NCBI RefSeq assembly: GCF_023091245.1
Contig: NZ_JAHWXN010000001.1
Location: 2,170,001 to 2,234,000 of the forward strand
Reading direction: 5' to 3'
Origin: Microbacterium croceum
GTDB lineage: Bacteria; Actinomycetota; Actinomycetes; Actinomycetales; Microbacteriaceae
DNA length: 64,000 nt
The position numbers and the translations under genes were made by a program. How positions within the stretch are numbered: position 1 is the stretch's first letter; the number at the start of each line of letters is the position of its first letter. The notes under the pieces are model-generated. The model was given only the letters and a program-made list of their open reading frames with translations. It ran no database searches and was not told where the DNA came from. Shown here piece after piece: positions 26,510-35,581 of this stretch.

Positions 26510-28057
26510 ATGACTATCCCGCGCAGCGAACCGACGATCATCACCGCCTCGTCGGCAGCCGTCGACGTCGACGGCCGACAGCGATCCTATGAAGTGCGCA
26601 CCTTCGGGTGCCAGATGAACGTGCACGACTCGGAGCGATTGTCCGGGTCGCTCGAGAGTGCCGGATACATCCGCGCAGAGGCGGGAACCGAGGCGGACGT
26701 CGTCATCATCAACACCTGCGCGGTGCGCGACAACGCCGCAGGCAAGCTGTATGGAACGCTCGGTCAGCTCGCCGGGGTCAAGCGGCGCAAAGACGGCATG
26801 CAGATAGCCGTGGGCGGCTGTCTCGCCCAGATGGACAAGCAGGCCGTGCTCGACAAGGCGCCCTGGGTCGATGTCGTCTTCGGGACGCATAACATGGGCT
26901 CGCTGCCAGGTCTGCTCGAGCGCGCGCGCCACAACGGTGAGGCTGAGCTCGAGATCCTCGAGTCCCTCGAGGTGTTCCCCTCCACACTCCCGACGAAGCG
27001 CGATGCGGCCCACAGCGGCTGGGTGTCGATCTCGGTGGGCTGCAACAACACCTGCACGTTCTGCATCGTGCCCAGCCTGCGGGGCAAGGAGAAGGACCGC
27101 CGCCCCGGTGACATCCTGAACGAGATCCGACTCCTGGTGGAAGACGGCGCGCTCGAAGTCACCCTCCTGGGCCAGAACGTCAACTCCTACGGCGTCGAGT
27201 TCGGTGACCGCCAGGCGTTCAGCAAGCTCCTGCGGGCTGCAGGAGCGATCGACGGACTCGAGCGCATCCGGTTCACCAGCCCGCATCCGGCAGCCTTCAC
27301 GGACGACGTGATCGATGCGATGGCGGAGACTCCTAGTGTCATGCCGCAGCTCCACATGCCGCTGCAGTCCGGCAGCGATCGCATCCTCAAGGCCATGCGA
27401 CGCTCCTATCGAAGCGAGCGGTTCCTCGGGATCCTCGAACGCGTGCGCGAGCGCATCCCGCACGCCTCCATCACGACCGACATCATCGTGGGGTTCCCCG
27501 GTGAGACGGAGGAAGACTTCGATGACACCCTGCGCGTCGTGGAACGGGCGCGTTTCTCTGGCGCCTTCACTTTCCAGTACTCCATCCGCGAGGGCACCCC
27601 GGCTGCCACGATGGAAGACCAAGTGCCGAAGGAGGTCGTCCAGGAACGGTACAACCGGCTCATCGCGCTCCAGGAGCGCATCTCGCTCGAGGAGAGCCGG
27701 AAGCAGATCGGTCGTGAGGTCGAGGTGCTGGTCTCCACCGGCGAGGGCAAGAAGGATGCGACGACTCACCGTCTGACCGGTCGCGCGCAGGACAATCGTC
27801 TCGTGCACTTCGAAGTGCCCGAGGGATCGGATCTTCCCCGTCCCGGGGACATGGTCACCGTGACCATCACACACGCGGCTCCGTTCCATCTGCTCGCCGA
27901 CGACCCGTCAGGACGTCCGCTGCAGATCCGTCGCACCCGCGGTGGCGACGCCTGGGACCGTGCACAGGCGGAGTCTTGCGCGGTGCCGGTATCGACGAGC
28001 GAGGGAGGGCCACGAGCCGTCTCCCTCGGGCTGCCGACGCTGCGCGTCGGGGTGTGA
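26510..28057 (+). CDS. miaB: tRNA-2-methylthio-N6-dimethylallyladenosine synthase
   Basis: Radical-SAM methylthiotransferase acting on A37 of tRNAs after MiaA. Order: UPF0004 domain with three cluster Cys (TFGCQMN, NTCAVRD, GGCLAQ), radical SAM motif GCNNTCTFC with C-x3-C-x2-C (about residue 177), and C-terminal TRAM domain. 515 residues. The last about 45 residues are an actinobacterial extension ending in LPTLRVGV. The gene overlaps miaA by GTGA, so two consecutive steps of the same tRNA modification are coupled. Confidence 0.95.
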   Translation: MTIPRSEPTIITASSAAVDVDGRQRSYEVRTFGCQMNVHDSERLSGSLESAGYIRAEAGTEADVVIINTCAVRDNAAGKLYGTLGQLAGVKRRKDGMQIAVGGCLAQMDKQAVLDKAPWVDVVFGTHNMGSLPGLLERARHNGEAELEILESLEVFPSTLPTKRDAAHSGWVSISVGCNNTCTFCIVPSLRGKEKDRRPGDILNEIRLLVEDGALEVTLLGQNVNSYGVEFGDRQAFSKLLRAAGAIDGLERIRFTSPHPAAFTDDVIDAMAETPSVMPQLHMPLQSGSDRILKAMRRSYRSERFLGILERVRERIPHASITTDIIVGFPGETEEDFDDTLRVVERARFSGAFTFQYSIREGTPAATMEDQVPKEVVQERYNRLIALQERISLEESRKQIGREVEVLVSTGEGKKDATTHRLTGRAQDNRLVHFEVPEGSDLPRPGDMVTVTITHAAPFHLLADDPSGRPLQIRRTRGGDAWDRAQAESCAVPVSTSEGGPRAVSLGLPTLRVGV

Positions 28058-28998
28058 ACGAGATTCCCGAGCACGAATCGGCGAGGGCGTCGGCGCCACG
28101 TCTCTGGGCTGTCGTCGGCGCGACGGGGACGGGGAAGAGCGATCTCGCGCTCGACCTCGCCGAGGCGCTGCGTGAGCGAGGGAACCCGGCCGAGATCGTC
28201 AATGCCGACGCGATGCAGCTGTATCGCGGCATGGACATCGGCACCGCCAAGCTGCGCTTCGACGAACGCCGAGGCATCCCACATCACCTGTTCGACGTAC
28301 GTGAGGTGCATCAGGAGGCCGCGGTCGCTTGGTATCAGCCCCTTGCACGCGCAGCGGTCGCCGCGATCCACGAGGGTGGTGGCGATGCGATCCTCGTCGG
28401 AGGGTCCGGGCTGTATGTGTCGAGCGTCGTCTACGACTTCCAGTTCCCGCCGCGCGATCCGGCGGTGCGCGTACGGCTGGAACGGGAGTTGAGGGAGCAC
28501 GGCGTTGCTGCGCTGATCGAGCGGATCCGTGCCCTCGACCCGACGACGGCAGAGCGCGTCGATCCACGCAACGAGCGCCGTGTGGTCCGCGCGCTCGAAG
28601 TACTCGAACAAGGCGGCGCGAACCATGGCGCCGCCTTGCCTGAGCAACCGGTGCTGTGGCACCCGCGCACACGACTCATCGGCGTGCACATCGACCGTTC
28701 AGAGCTGGTCGAGCGGCTCGATGCGCGCGTCGAGAGGATGTGGGCAGCCGGCCTGCCCGAGGAGGTCGCCGGGCTGCGCGTCGAGGGTATCGAGCGAGGA
28801 GCCACTGCCCGGCGGGCGATCGGCTACGCCCAGGCGCTGGGGCAACTCGAAGGTCGCCTGACGCGTGCAGAGGCGATCGCCGAGACGCAGGCCCTCACGC
28901 GCCGCTACGCCCGCCGGCAGGTGTCGTGGTTCAAGCGCTACAGCGGGCTCGAATGGCAGCAGCAGCCCGTCGATGTGCGCTCGCTTCTCGAAGGCTGA
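28054..28998 (+). CDS. miaA: tRNA dimethylallyltransferase
   Basis: Transfers a dimethylallyl group to N6 of A37 in tRNAs reading UNN codons. P-loop [11 protein letters not shown] (about residue 21), then [28 protein letters not shown] and [14 protein letters not shown] are family signatures. The GTG at 28054 is chosen because it overlaps the miaB stop (GTGA) and gives a standard length of 314 residues. Confidence 0.95.
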   Translation: MNEIPEHESARASAPRLWAVVGATGTGKSDLALDLAEALRERGNPAEIVNADAMQLYRGMDIGTAKLRFDERRGIPHHLFDVREVHQEAAVAWYQPLARAAVAAIHEGGGDAILVGGSGLYVSSVVYDFQFPPRDPAVRVRLERELREHGVAALIERIRALDPTTAERVDPRNERRVVRALEVLEQGGANHGAALPEQPVLWHPRTRLIGVHIDRSELVERLDARVERMWAAGLPEEVAGLRVEGIERGATARRAIGYAQALGQLEGRLTRAEAIAETQALTRRYARRQVSWFKRYSGLEWQQQPVDVRSLLEG

Positions 28999-29043
28999 GC
29001 GCCTCGCTGCGGCGATGTCGGTGGGTCCTGCGACGCTGGGAGC

Positions 29044-29574
29044 ATGACCACCTCCTACTACACCGCGTCCAGCCTTGACGGCTTCATCGCAACTCCCGAG
29101 CACTCGCTGGAGTGGCTGCTGAAGCAGGACATCGATCACGCGGGGCCGATGGCGTACAGCGCGTTCGAGAAGGGCGTCGGCGCGCTGGCGATGGGGGCGT
29201 CGACGTACGAGTGGCTGCTCCGCAACCAGGGCGAGGAACCGTGGCCGTACCCGCAGCCGACCTGGGTCTTCACCCACCGGGAACTCCCGACCCCGGAGGG
29301 AGCGGATGTCCGCTTCGTCCAGGGCGATGTGCGCAGGGCGCACGACGCGATGGCCGCCGTGGCGGGGGAGAAGGACATCTGGATCGTCGGCGGAGGAGAA
29401 CTCGCCGGAGAGTTCGCCGATGCTGGACTCCTCGATGAGGTGTGGGTGCAGTACGCGCCGGTCACGCTCGGCGAGGGCGCGCCGCTGCTGCCGCGTGCCC
29501 TCGACCTCGAACTGCTCGAGGTCGCTCGGAATCGGAGCTTCCTCTGCGGACGGTATCGCGTGACGGGGAGTTGA
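29044..29574 (+). CDS. Dihydrofolate reductase family protein (RibD C-terminal-like)
   Basis: A 176-residue protein with the DHFR/RibD fold: YYTASSLDGFIATPEHSLEWL at the start, MGASTYEWLL, and IWIVGGGELAGEF as the NADPH motif. It resembles YyaP/YwjB-type proteins, not FolA, which is encoded at 15004-15480. The substrate is unknown. A GACGCT hexamer sits 6 bases before the ATG, a partial match to the leaderless pattern. With the next gene it separates miaA from dapF. Confidence 0.85.
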   Translation: MTTSYYTASSLDGFIATPEHSLEWLLKQDIDHAGPMAYSAFEKGVGALAMGASTYEWLLRNQGEEPWPYPQPTWVFTHRELPTPEGADVRFVQGDVRRAHDAMAAVAGEKDIWIVGGGELAGEFADAGLLDEVWVQYAPVTLGEGAPLLPRALDLELLEVARNRSFLCGRYRVTGS

Positions 29575-29630
29575 ACGCGCTGTTCTAGACTCGTGAGTCG
29601 GTTCGAGCGGCAGTACGAGGAGGACAAGGC

Positions 29631-30077
29631 GTGCAGTGGATCATTCGCGCATTCCAAGACAGCGACACGGAAGCCGTGGTGGCACTGTGGCAGGCGGCGG
29701 GGCTGACCAGGCCGTGGAACGACCCTCACCTCGACATCGCGCGCAAGCGCGCTGTGCAGCCGGAGCTCTTCCTGGTCGCTGCGCGCCCGACGGCGGGAAG
29801 CGCCGCGGAGGAGGCCGTGATCGGCACGGTGATGGCCGGATATGACGGGCACCGGGGCTGGCTGTACTACCTCGCCACGGCGGAGTCCGCGCGAGGACAG
29901 GGTGTGGCTCGCAGCCTGGTCCAGGAGGCGGAGCAGCTCCTGGAGCAGATGGGCTGCCCGAAGGTGCAGCTCATGGTGCGGGAGGGGAACGAGGCGGTCC
30001 TCGGGTTCTACGATGCACTCGGCTACGAACGCTTCACCGTCGCGAACACGGGGAAGCGGCTCGTCGCCGACGCCTAG
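29631..30077 (+). CDS. GNAT family acetyltransferase (YpeA-like)
   Basis: A 148-residue acetyltransferase. WIIRAFQDSDTEAVVALWQ and LTRPWNDPHLDIARK resemble the YpeA subgroup; motif A is YYLATAESARGQGVARSLV and motif B is NEAVLGFYDALGYE. The start is GTG with GAGGAGGA upstream. The substrate is not known. Confidence 0.87.
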   Translation: MQWIIRAFQDSDTEAVVALWQAAGLTRPWNDPHLDIARKRAVQPELFLVAARPTAGSAAEEAVIGTVMAGYDGHRGWLYYLATAESARGQGVARSLVQEAEQLLEQMGCPKVQLMVREGNEAVLGFYDALGYERFTVANTGKRLVADA

Positions 30078-30087
30078 CGCGGATCCC

Positions 30088-30099
30088 TAGACTGGGCTG
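30088..30099 (+). promoter_or_regulatory. Leaderless-type -10 element for dapF
   Basis: TAGACT (30088-30093), 6 bases, then the dapF ATG at 30100. The hexamer is identical to those before dapB and ilvD. Confidence 0.65.
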
Positions 30100-30972
30100 A
30101 TGGTCGCATTCACCAAGGGACATGGCACCGGCAACGACTTCATCATCATTGCCGACGCGGATGGAGAGCTCGATCTGAGCCCGGAGCAGGTCGCCGTCCT
30201 GTGCGATCGCCACTTCGGCATCGGTGCGGACGGTGTCCTTCGTGTCGTCCGGTCATCGGCGATCCCGGAAGGCGCGGCGAGCCTGGCGGAGGAGCCCGCT
30301 GCGGAGTGGTTCATGGACTACCGCAATGCCGACGGTTCGATCGCGGAGATGTGCGGCAACGGTATCCGCGTCTTCGTGCACTTCCTGCTTCGCTCGGGTC
30401 TCGCGGAGATAGAGCCGGGCTCCACGCTGCCGATCGGCACCAGAGCCGGAGTGCGCGACGTGACCAGGAGCGAGTCCGGCTACCAGGTGGACCTCGGTCG
30501 TTGGCGGCTGCCGGGCGATGAACCGCTGGTGAAGGCGGACGGGCTCACGATCACGCGCCCTGGTCTCGGCATCGATGTCGGAAACCCGCATGTCGTCGTG
30601 GCGCTCGCTTCGGAGGTCGAGCTCGCCGCCCTCGAGCTGCACCGTTCTCCCGAGTTGGATCCGGCGCCCCCGGCCGGCGCGAATGTCGAATTCGTGGTTC
30701 CTGGTGACCCGCTGGTGCGCGACGGCATCGGGCATGTCCGCATGCGCGTGTCAGAGCGCGGCGTCGGCGAGACCCTCAGCTGCGGTACGGGCGTGGCTGC
30801 GACCGCTTTGGCTGTCCGTTATTGGGCGGGTGATGCGGCGCCGGACAACTGGCGCGTCGAGGTCCCCGGCGGCACTCTGGGCGTTCGGATGTTCCCGGCG
30901 GAGGACGGCGAGCACGTCGCTCTCTCGGGCCCGGCTCAGCTCGTCTTCCACGGCGAGGTCGACCTCATCTGA
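30100..30972 (+). CDS. dapF: Diaminopimelate epimerase
   Basis: Converts LL- to meso-diaminopimelate for peptidoglycan and lysine. 290 residues. The two catalytic cysteines are in [11 protein letters not shown] (about residue 84) and [11 protein letters not shown] (about residue 229); [12 protein letters not shown] marks the N-terminus. Conserved synteny with miaA and hflX is kept apart from two small inserted genes upstream. Confidence 0.95.
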   Translation: MVAFTKGHGTGNDFIIIADADGELDLSPEQVAVLCDRHFGIGADGVLRVVRSSAIPEGAASLAEEPAAEWFMDYRNADGSIAEMCGNGIRVFVHFLLRSGLAEIEPGSTLPIGTRAGVRDVTRSESGYQVDLGRWRLPGDEPLVKADGLTITRPGLGIDVGNPHVVVALASEVELAALELHRSPELDPAPPAGANVEFVVPGDPLVRDGIGHVRMRVSERGVGETLSCGTGVAATALAVRYWAGDAAPDNWRVEVPGGTLGVRMFPAEDGEHVALSGPAQLVFHGEVDLI

Positions 30973-30990
30973 GGTCGGCGCGCGTGAGAC

Positions 30991-31632
30991 TCAGCCCAGG
31001 GTGATCGGCTCTGTGGGCGGGCTGCCGTGCTTGCGCACCTTGAGCACGCGGTAGCCCTTCGCCGTCGTGGTGCGGAACACGCTGTAGCCAGGGTGGAAGG
31101 TCGCCCCGATCCAGCGCTGGAGCGAGTCGGCGCCGAGGTTGCGTTGCACGACGAGCCAGGCGTCGCTGCGTTCGTCGAGTCGAGGGATCCATCGTTCGAG
31201 CAGCCCGTGCAACTCGTTCTTGCCGACGCGGATGGGCGGGTTGGAGCGGATCGTGCGGAAGGTGACCTCGGCGGGAACATCATCGGGCAGCGATGCGTTG
31301 ACATTGGTGAGCCCGAGCGCTGCCGCATTGCGTCGGACCAGATCGAGCGCCCGCTCGTTCACGTCGACAGCCCACACCGTCGCATGCGGTGCCGCGATGG
31401 CCATCGACAGCGTGATGGGACCCCATCCGCTGCCGAGGTCGAGAAGGTGGCCTCCCGGCGGCACCGGAGGCATGTTGGCGAGTAGCACTGCGGTGCCGGC
31501 ATCCAGACGATCCGGGCTGAACACGCCTCCCGCAGTGGTGACGTCCAACTCTCGGCCCGCGAGCGTCACACGGATCGCGCGCAGGTTCTCAGGGCTTGCC
31601 GGGGCCGCAGTGAAGTAGTGGTCGGACCCCAT
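30991..31632 (-). CDS. Class I SAM-dependent methyltransferase (RsmC/MTS-like)
   Basis: A 213-residue methyltransferase. Motif I is LLDLGSGWGPITLSMA and the N6-adenine/guanine type motif IV reads SNPPIRVG, typical of the MTS domain in RsmC (16S rRNA G1207 methylase). The N-terminal pseudo-domain of E. coli RsmC is missing, as in most actinobacterial homologues. HYFTAAPASPENLR matches the family start. Likely rRNA target, not proven. TACGCT 6 bases before the ATG sets the start. Confidence 0.87.
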   Translation of the reverse strand: MGSDHYFTAAPASPENLRAIRVTLAGRELDVTTAGGVFSPDRLDAGTAVLLANMPPVPPGGHLLDLGSGWGPITLSMAIAAPHATVWAVDVNERALDLVRRNAAALGLTNVNASLPDDVPAEVTFRTIRSNPPIRVGKNELHGLLERWIPRLDERSDAWLVVQRNLGADSLQRWIGATFHPGYSVFRTTTAKGYRVLKVRKHGSPPTEPITLG

Positions 31633-31644
31633 ACGGCGAGCGTA
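31633..31644 (-). promoter_or_regulatory. Leaderless-type -10 element for the methyltransferase gene
   Basis: On the minus strand TACGCT (31639-31644), 6 bases, ATG. Confidence 0.6.
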
Positions 31645-31700
31645 CCGGAGACCGGGGGCTAAGGTTAAGGCTCGCAACAAAAGCCAGAGACAAGGAACGG

Positions 31701-33206
31701 ATGACGGATACCACGACACCCTCGACGGGCGACGACGCGATGGATCGCGTGCTCGCACACGCGGACAAGCGCACGGAGGTACGCACGTTCGGCGCTGCAC
31801 AGGCGCTTCAGGACGAATCGACCGCGGCGCACTCCACGACCGACGGCAACCAGTGGGACCTCGAAGATCGACACGCCCTTCGTCGTGTGGGCGGTCTGTC
31901 CACGGAGCTGGAGGACGTTACCGAGGTCGAGTACCGTCAGCTGCGCCTGGAGAACGTCGTCCTGGTCGGGGTGTATCCGCAGGGCGCTCAAGAGGACGCG
32001 GAGAACTCTCTGCGTGAGCTCGCGGCTCTGGCCGAGACCGCCGGCGCCGTCGTGCTCGACGGGGTGCTGCAGCGTCGTCCGCATCCCGATGCCGCAACCT
32101 ACCTCGGTCGAGGCAAGGCGCAGGAACTCAAGGACATCGTCGCCGCAGTCGGAGCCGACACGGTGATCGCCGACACGGAACTCGCCCCGAGTCAGCGCCG
32201 TGCGCTGGAAGATGTGGTGAAGGTCAAGGTCATCGACCGTACGACCGTGATCCTCGACATCTTCAGCCAGCACGCCAAGAGTCGCGAGGGCAAGGCGCAG
32301 GTCGAGCTCGCGCAGCTCGAGTACCTACTCCCGCGTCTGCGCGGCTGGGGAGACTCCATGAGCCGCCAGGCCGGTGGCCAGGTCGGTGCCGGTGGTGCCG
32401 GTATGGGTTCGCGGGGTCCGGGTGAGACGAAGATCGAGCTCGACCGTCGCCGTATCCGTACCAAGATGGCTCTGCTGCGTCGACAGATCCGCGACTACAC
32501 GCCGGCCCGAGAGGCCAAACGCGCCGAGCGCAAGCGCAACACGATCCCCTCCGTGGCGATCGCGGGCTACACGAACGCGGGCAAGTCCAGTCTGCTGAAC
32601 GCGCTCACGAGCGCCGGCGTGCTGGTCGAGAACGCCCTGTTCGCGACGCTGGACGCCACCGTGCGGCGGTCCGAGACCTCAGACGGTCGCGTCTACACGA
32701 TCACCGACACGGTCGGATTCGTGCGGAACCTGCCGCACCAGCTCGTCGAAGCGTTCCGCTCGACCCTGGAAGAGGTCGGTGACGCCGATGTCGTGCTCCA
32801 CGTCGTCGACGGGTCGCACCCTGACCCGGCCGGTCAACTGCAGACCGTCCGCGATGTGATGGGTGACGTGGGCGTGCGCGACATGCCGGAGATCGTGGTC
32901 TTCAACAAGGCCGACCTGATCCCGGACGATGAGCGCCTCGTGCTGCGGGGCCTCGAGCCGCGTGCGCACTTCGTGTCCTCACGCTCCGGCGAGGGCATCG
33001 TAGAGCTGCGGGCTGCGATCGAAGAGGCGCTGCCCCAGCCTGCCGTCGAGGTGCGCGCGGTTGTGCCGTACGATCGTGGCGACCTGGTCGCGGCGATCCA
33101 CGAGACCGGGATGCTGCTGTCCGTGGAGCACCAGGAGGACGGCACCGCCGTTCACGCTCGCGTCTCCGAACGCCTGGCTGCGGAACTGGCCCCGTTCGCT
33201 CGCTGA
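31701..33206 (+). CDS. hflX: GTPase HflX
   Basis: Ribosome-splitting/rescue GTPase, 501 residues. The N-terminal HflX domain (PHPDAATYLGRGKAQEL) and glycine-rich GGAGMGSRGPGETKIELDRR segment precede the G domain with G1 GYTNAGKSS (about residue 289), G3 DTVGF and G4 NKAD. AAGGAAC lies directly before the ATG. In many relatives lexA follows hflX; here a SIMPL gene and ssrA follow instead. Confidence 0.95.
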   Translation: MTDTTTPSTGDDAMDRVLAHADKRTEVRTFGAAQALQDESTAAHSTTDGNQWDLEDRHALRRVGGLSTELEDVTEVEYRQLRLENVVLVGVYPQGAQEDAENSLRELAALAETAGAVVLDGVLQRRPHPDAATYLGRGKAQELKDIVAAVGADTVIADTELAPSQRRALEDVVKVKVIDRTTVILDIFSQHAKSREGKAQVELAQLEYLLPRLRGWGDSMSRQAGGQVGAGGAGMGSRGPGETKIELDRRRIRTKMALLRRQIRDYTPAREAKRAERKRNTIPSVAIAGYTNAGKSSLLNALTSAGVLVENALFATLDATVRRSETSDGRVYTITDTVGFVRNLPHQLVEAFRSTLEEVGDADVVLHVVDGSHPDPAGQLQTVRDVMGDVGVRDMPEIVVFNKADLIPDDERLVLRGLEPRAHFVSSRSGEGIVELRAAIEEALPQPAVEVRAVVPYDRGDLVAAIHETGMLLSVEHQEDGTAVHARVSERLAAELAPFAR

Positions 33207-33249
33207 CGGACGTCGTCCGCGGCGGTGATGGGCGTGCTCGTCCGATGCG

Positions 33250-33912
33250 TCAGCGGGCGACGAAACGGGCTTCCACCGTCGCGGTGATCGTGAGCTCTTC
33301 CGGCTCGTACTCCATCGCGGGGGCGGAATCGGCGGCGAACGCACCTGCCCGTGCTTTCATCAGGGGAGCTCCCGGGGCGGGCTGTCCGCTCGAGATCAGT
33401 CCGACGTCCGCGATCTCCAGCGGGGTGACGGTCGAGAGGCCGAGGGCACCGGCATATGCCTCGGCGCGAGTGACGGCGACGCCGACTGCGGCAGCGGCGA
33501 CCTCGCGCTCGACGCGATCCCGCGTGGTCGGTGTCAGGTGCCAGTCGACCCATCCGACCTCGACGCCATCCCACGCGGAGATGTCGGAGACCCAGATCGA
33601 GAGCTCGGATGCTTCGGTGAACGTCGCTGTGAAGTCGATGCTCGCGTAGTAGACGGGGGCGAGGCGGTTGCCCTCGTTGTTCCACGGGCGCTCGGCGCGC
33701 ACGGACAGTCGCTTGCTCGACCAGTCGACCACGACATCGGTCGAGGCCCGTTCTGTGATGCTCACGCGCACGGGCTCGCTGAGCCGCATGACGTCGTCGA
33801 CCACAGAGCCGCGCTCCGGGCCCTCCGCGCGGACGGTGACGCGGATGGTGGCGCGCTCGGGCGCGATGCGTGCCTCATGCTCGCCGCGGACGGTGACGGT
33901 GACTTCGCTCAT
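33250..33912 (-). CDS. SIMPL (DUF541) domain protein
   Basis: A 220-residue protein of the SIMPL/DUF541 family: VRGEHEARIAPERATIRVTV at the start and the repeating beta-alpha pattern through VTPLEIADVGL. Unlike many family members it has no signal peptide, so it is predicted cytoplasmic. Function is unknown; relatives are linked to oxidative stress or signalling. TAGAGT 6 bases before the ATG indicates a leaderless transcript. Confidence 0.82.
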   Translation of the reverse strand: MSEVTVTVRGEHEARIAPERATIRVTVRAEGPERGSVVDDVMRLSEPVRVSITERASTDVVVDWSSKRLSVRAERPWNNEGNRLAPVYYASIDFTATFTEASELSIWVSDISAWDGVEVGWVDWHLTPTTRDRVEREVAAAAVGVAVTRAEAYAGALGLSTVTPLEIADVGLISSGQPAPGAPLMKARAGAFAADSAPAMEYEPEELTITATVEARFVAR

Positions 33913-33924
33913 GCGCCGACTCTA
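33913..33924 (-). promoter_or_regulatory. Leaderless-type -10 element for the SIMPL gene
   Basis: On the minus strand TAGAGT (33919-33924), 6 bases, ATG. Confidence 0.6.
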
Positions 33925-34049
33925 CGCCAGCGGTCCGCGGGAATGGCGAGCCGGCCGTATCCGTTGTAGTCTGTAGTGCTTGGGTCGCTCACACGGCGCA
34001 AGCAGACAACTCCACAGCGTGACAGCGGCTCCTTCGAGAGAAGGACCAC

Positions 34050-34419
34050 GGGGCTGATCGGTTTCGACAGCGCCTGTGAATCCACGAGAAGCGGGCCGAG
34101 GATGCAGAGTTATCTCGTAAACGCTCTCTGCAAAAAAATAGTTGCCGAAACCAAGCGCAACGACTTCGCCCTCGCTGCATAAGCGAGCCCGATAGTCCGT
34201 CAGGCCGTATGTGATTCCGATACGGATCCTGGCGTCATTTAGGAATCTTGCTGCGTGATGGCGTCTGGACGTCACGTGGGACTCTTCCCAGGCTGGGCTC
34301 GTCGACTTAGGTGTCTGTGACAAAGGTCGGAGCCGAGCAGAACGTCTTCACAGACTGCGCCCGGAGAAGGCGTGGAGACTCAGCGTTGGACGGGGGTTCG
34401 ATTCCCCCCAGCTCCACCA
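34050..34419 (+). ncRNA. ssrA: Transfer-messenger RNA (tmRNA)
   Basis: The 5' end GGGGCTGATCGGTTTCGACA and 3' end GGTTCGATTCCCCCCAGCTC plus encoded CCA form the tRNA-like domain; GGGGCTG pairs with CAGCTCC with one G-U. The tag frame resumes at GCC 34144 after ATAGTT, giving AETKRNDFALAA and a TAA at 34180, by analogy with the TAGTC-GCA resume site of E. coli. The ending ALAA is the protease-recognised degron. 370 bases is a normal length. It rescues stalled ribosomes with SmpB, which is not in this window. Confidence 0.97.
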
Positions 34420-34436
34420 GGTCGCTGTCACAACTC

Positions 34437-34478
34437 AGAACCCCGTGCTTCCCTGTTTCAGGGGGAGTGCGGGGTTCT
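34437..34478 (+). terminator. Hairpin terminator of ssrA
   Basis: AGAACCCCG (34437-34445) pairs with CGGGGTTCT (34470-34478), starting 17 bases after the tmRNA 3' end. The stretch from here to the next gene (34479-34700) is less GC-rich and holds nothing else I recognise. Confidence 0.7.
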
Positions 34479-34700
34479 TCCGTGTCTGCTCCTTCCGTGT
34501 CCGATCAGGCACGCTCGAGGGGGCTATTACCGCATTCACTGCCTCTTGCTCCTGATCGTGGAGTATTTCGTTCCAAATTCAGTCACATATAGGGGGCGAA
34601 TTGTGGCTCGGATATCCACGCGCGTGAGTGCATTGAGGTGCCGATCGAAGTATTTGTCGCTCAGCGCAAATTCGCCATGACTGGGGTCGTGAAGCCCTTG

Positions 34701-34713
34701 TAGCATCCGAGCT
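34701..34713 (+). promoter_or_regulatory. Leaderless-type promoter of the IclR gene
   Basis: TAGCAT (34701-34706), 7 bases, then the ATG at 34714. ATGACT 18 bases upstream of the hexamer (34677-34682) is a plausible -35. Confidence 0.55.
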
Positions 34714-35466
34714 ATGTCAGAGGCGATATCCGCGGCGAATCCGCCTGTCGGGAGTTTCGACCGGGTTGCACAGGTCCTGGTCGCCGTCTCTCGCATGGAC
34801 GCTCCTCGCGTCGCACAGATCGGCGCACATACCGGTCTTCCCCCGAGCGCGGTCTACCGCTGCCTGTCGTCGCTGATCGAAGCGGGTCTTGTGGAGGAGG
34901 GGCCGAGCAGGGGGCGCTATCACGCCGGCGTCGTGGCAGTCGCGTTGGCCGAACGATATCGACGCAGTGTTCTGAGCGGGGATATCACTTCTCGCACACT
35001 TCATACGTTGGCTGCGCACACGCTCGAGTTCGCCGCGTTGCTGGTACGTCGGGGCGACGACATCGTCTGCATCGATGCCGCAGACGGCTCACGGGTGTTG
35101 CGCTGCACTTTCGTGGTGGGGGAGGTCGTGCCCATGGTGGCGGGCGCGAGCGCGAGCGCGATACTCGCTTATCTCCCGGACGATGAGGCCGCAGAGATCC
35201 TGGCACGGCACGACATCACCGGGTCGGATGCTGCTCCGATGCTGATGTCGCGTGCCGATGTGCGTGAGCGAGGGTTCGCGACGAGCGCCGGCGAAGTCGA
35301 TGAAGGCGTGTGGGGCGTTGCTGCACCGGTGTTCAGAGACGGCCTCGTCATCGGCGCCGTCGCCACCATGGCGCCGGTGTTCCGCGCGTCCAGACTCGCT
35401 CGCACCGTCGTTCCAGCGACGGTGATCGCTGCGAAGACGCTCTCTGAGCAGCGGCTCCGCCTGTGA
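34714..35466 (+). CDS. IclR family transcriptional regulator
   Basis: A 250-residue IclR regulator. The winged HTH occupies about residues 12-70 (VAQIGAHTGLPPSAVYRCLSSL), and the GAF-like effector domain follows, with the typical FVVGEVVPMVAGASASAILAYL and EVDEGVWGVAAPVF segments. It heads a same-strand set of permease, aminotransferase and oxidase genes and probably controls them in response to the imported substrate. A palindrome just after its stop is a candidate operator. Confidence 0.88.
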   Translation: MSEAISAANPPVGSFDRVAQVLVAVSRMDAPRVAQIGAHTGLPPSAVYRCLSSLIEAGLVEEGPSRGRYHAGVVAVALAERYRRSVLSGDITSRTLHTLAAHTLEFAALLVRRGDDIVCIDAADGSRVLRCTFVVGEVVPMVAGASASAILAYLPDDEAAEILARHDITGSDAAPMLMSRADVRERGFATSAGEVDEGVWGVAAPVFRDGLVIGAVATMAPVFRASRLARTVVPATVIAAKTLSEQRLRL

Positions 35467-35468
35467 TC

Positions 35469-35485
35469 GTCATGTTCTACGTGAC
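35469..35485. promoter_or_regulatory. Imperfect palindrome after the IclR gene, candidate operator
   Basis: GTCATG-TTCTA-CGTGAC matches in 5 of 6 paired positions. It lies between the regulator and the permease gene, about 97 bases before the permease ATG. IclR proteins bind such short palindromes, but no second copy was found to support it. Confidence 0.3.
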
Positions 35486-35581
35486 CTCGAACCACCCGAA
35501 GGGGTCGGCATCCCGCTGGTCGTCGCTCTGCGCGACAATGCGCGCGGCCGCTCTCGGACAACCGAAAGGAGAGTTGACACG

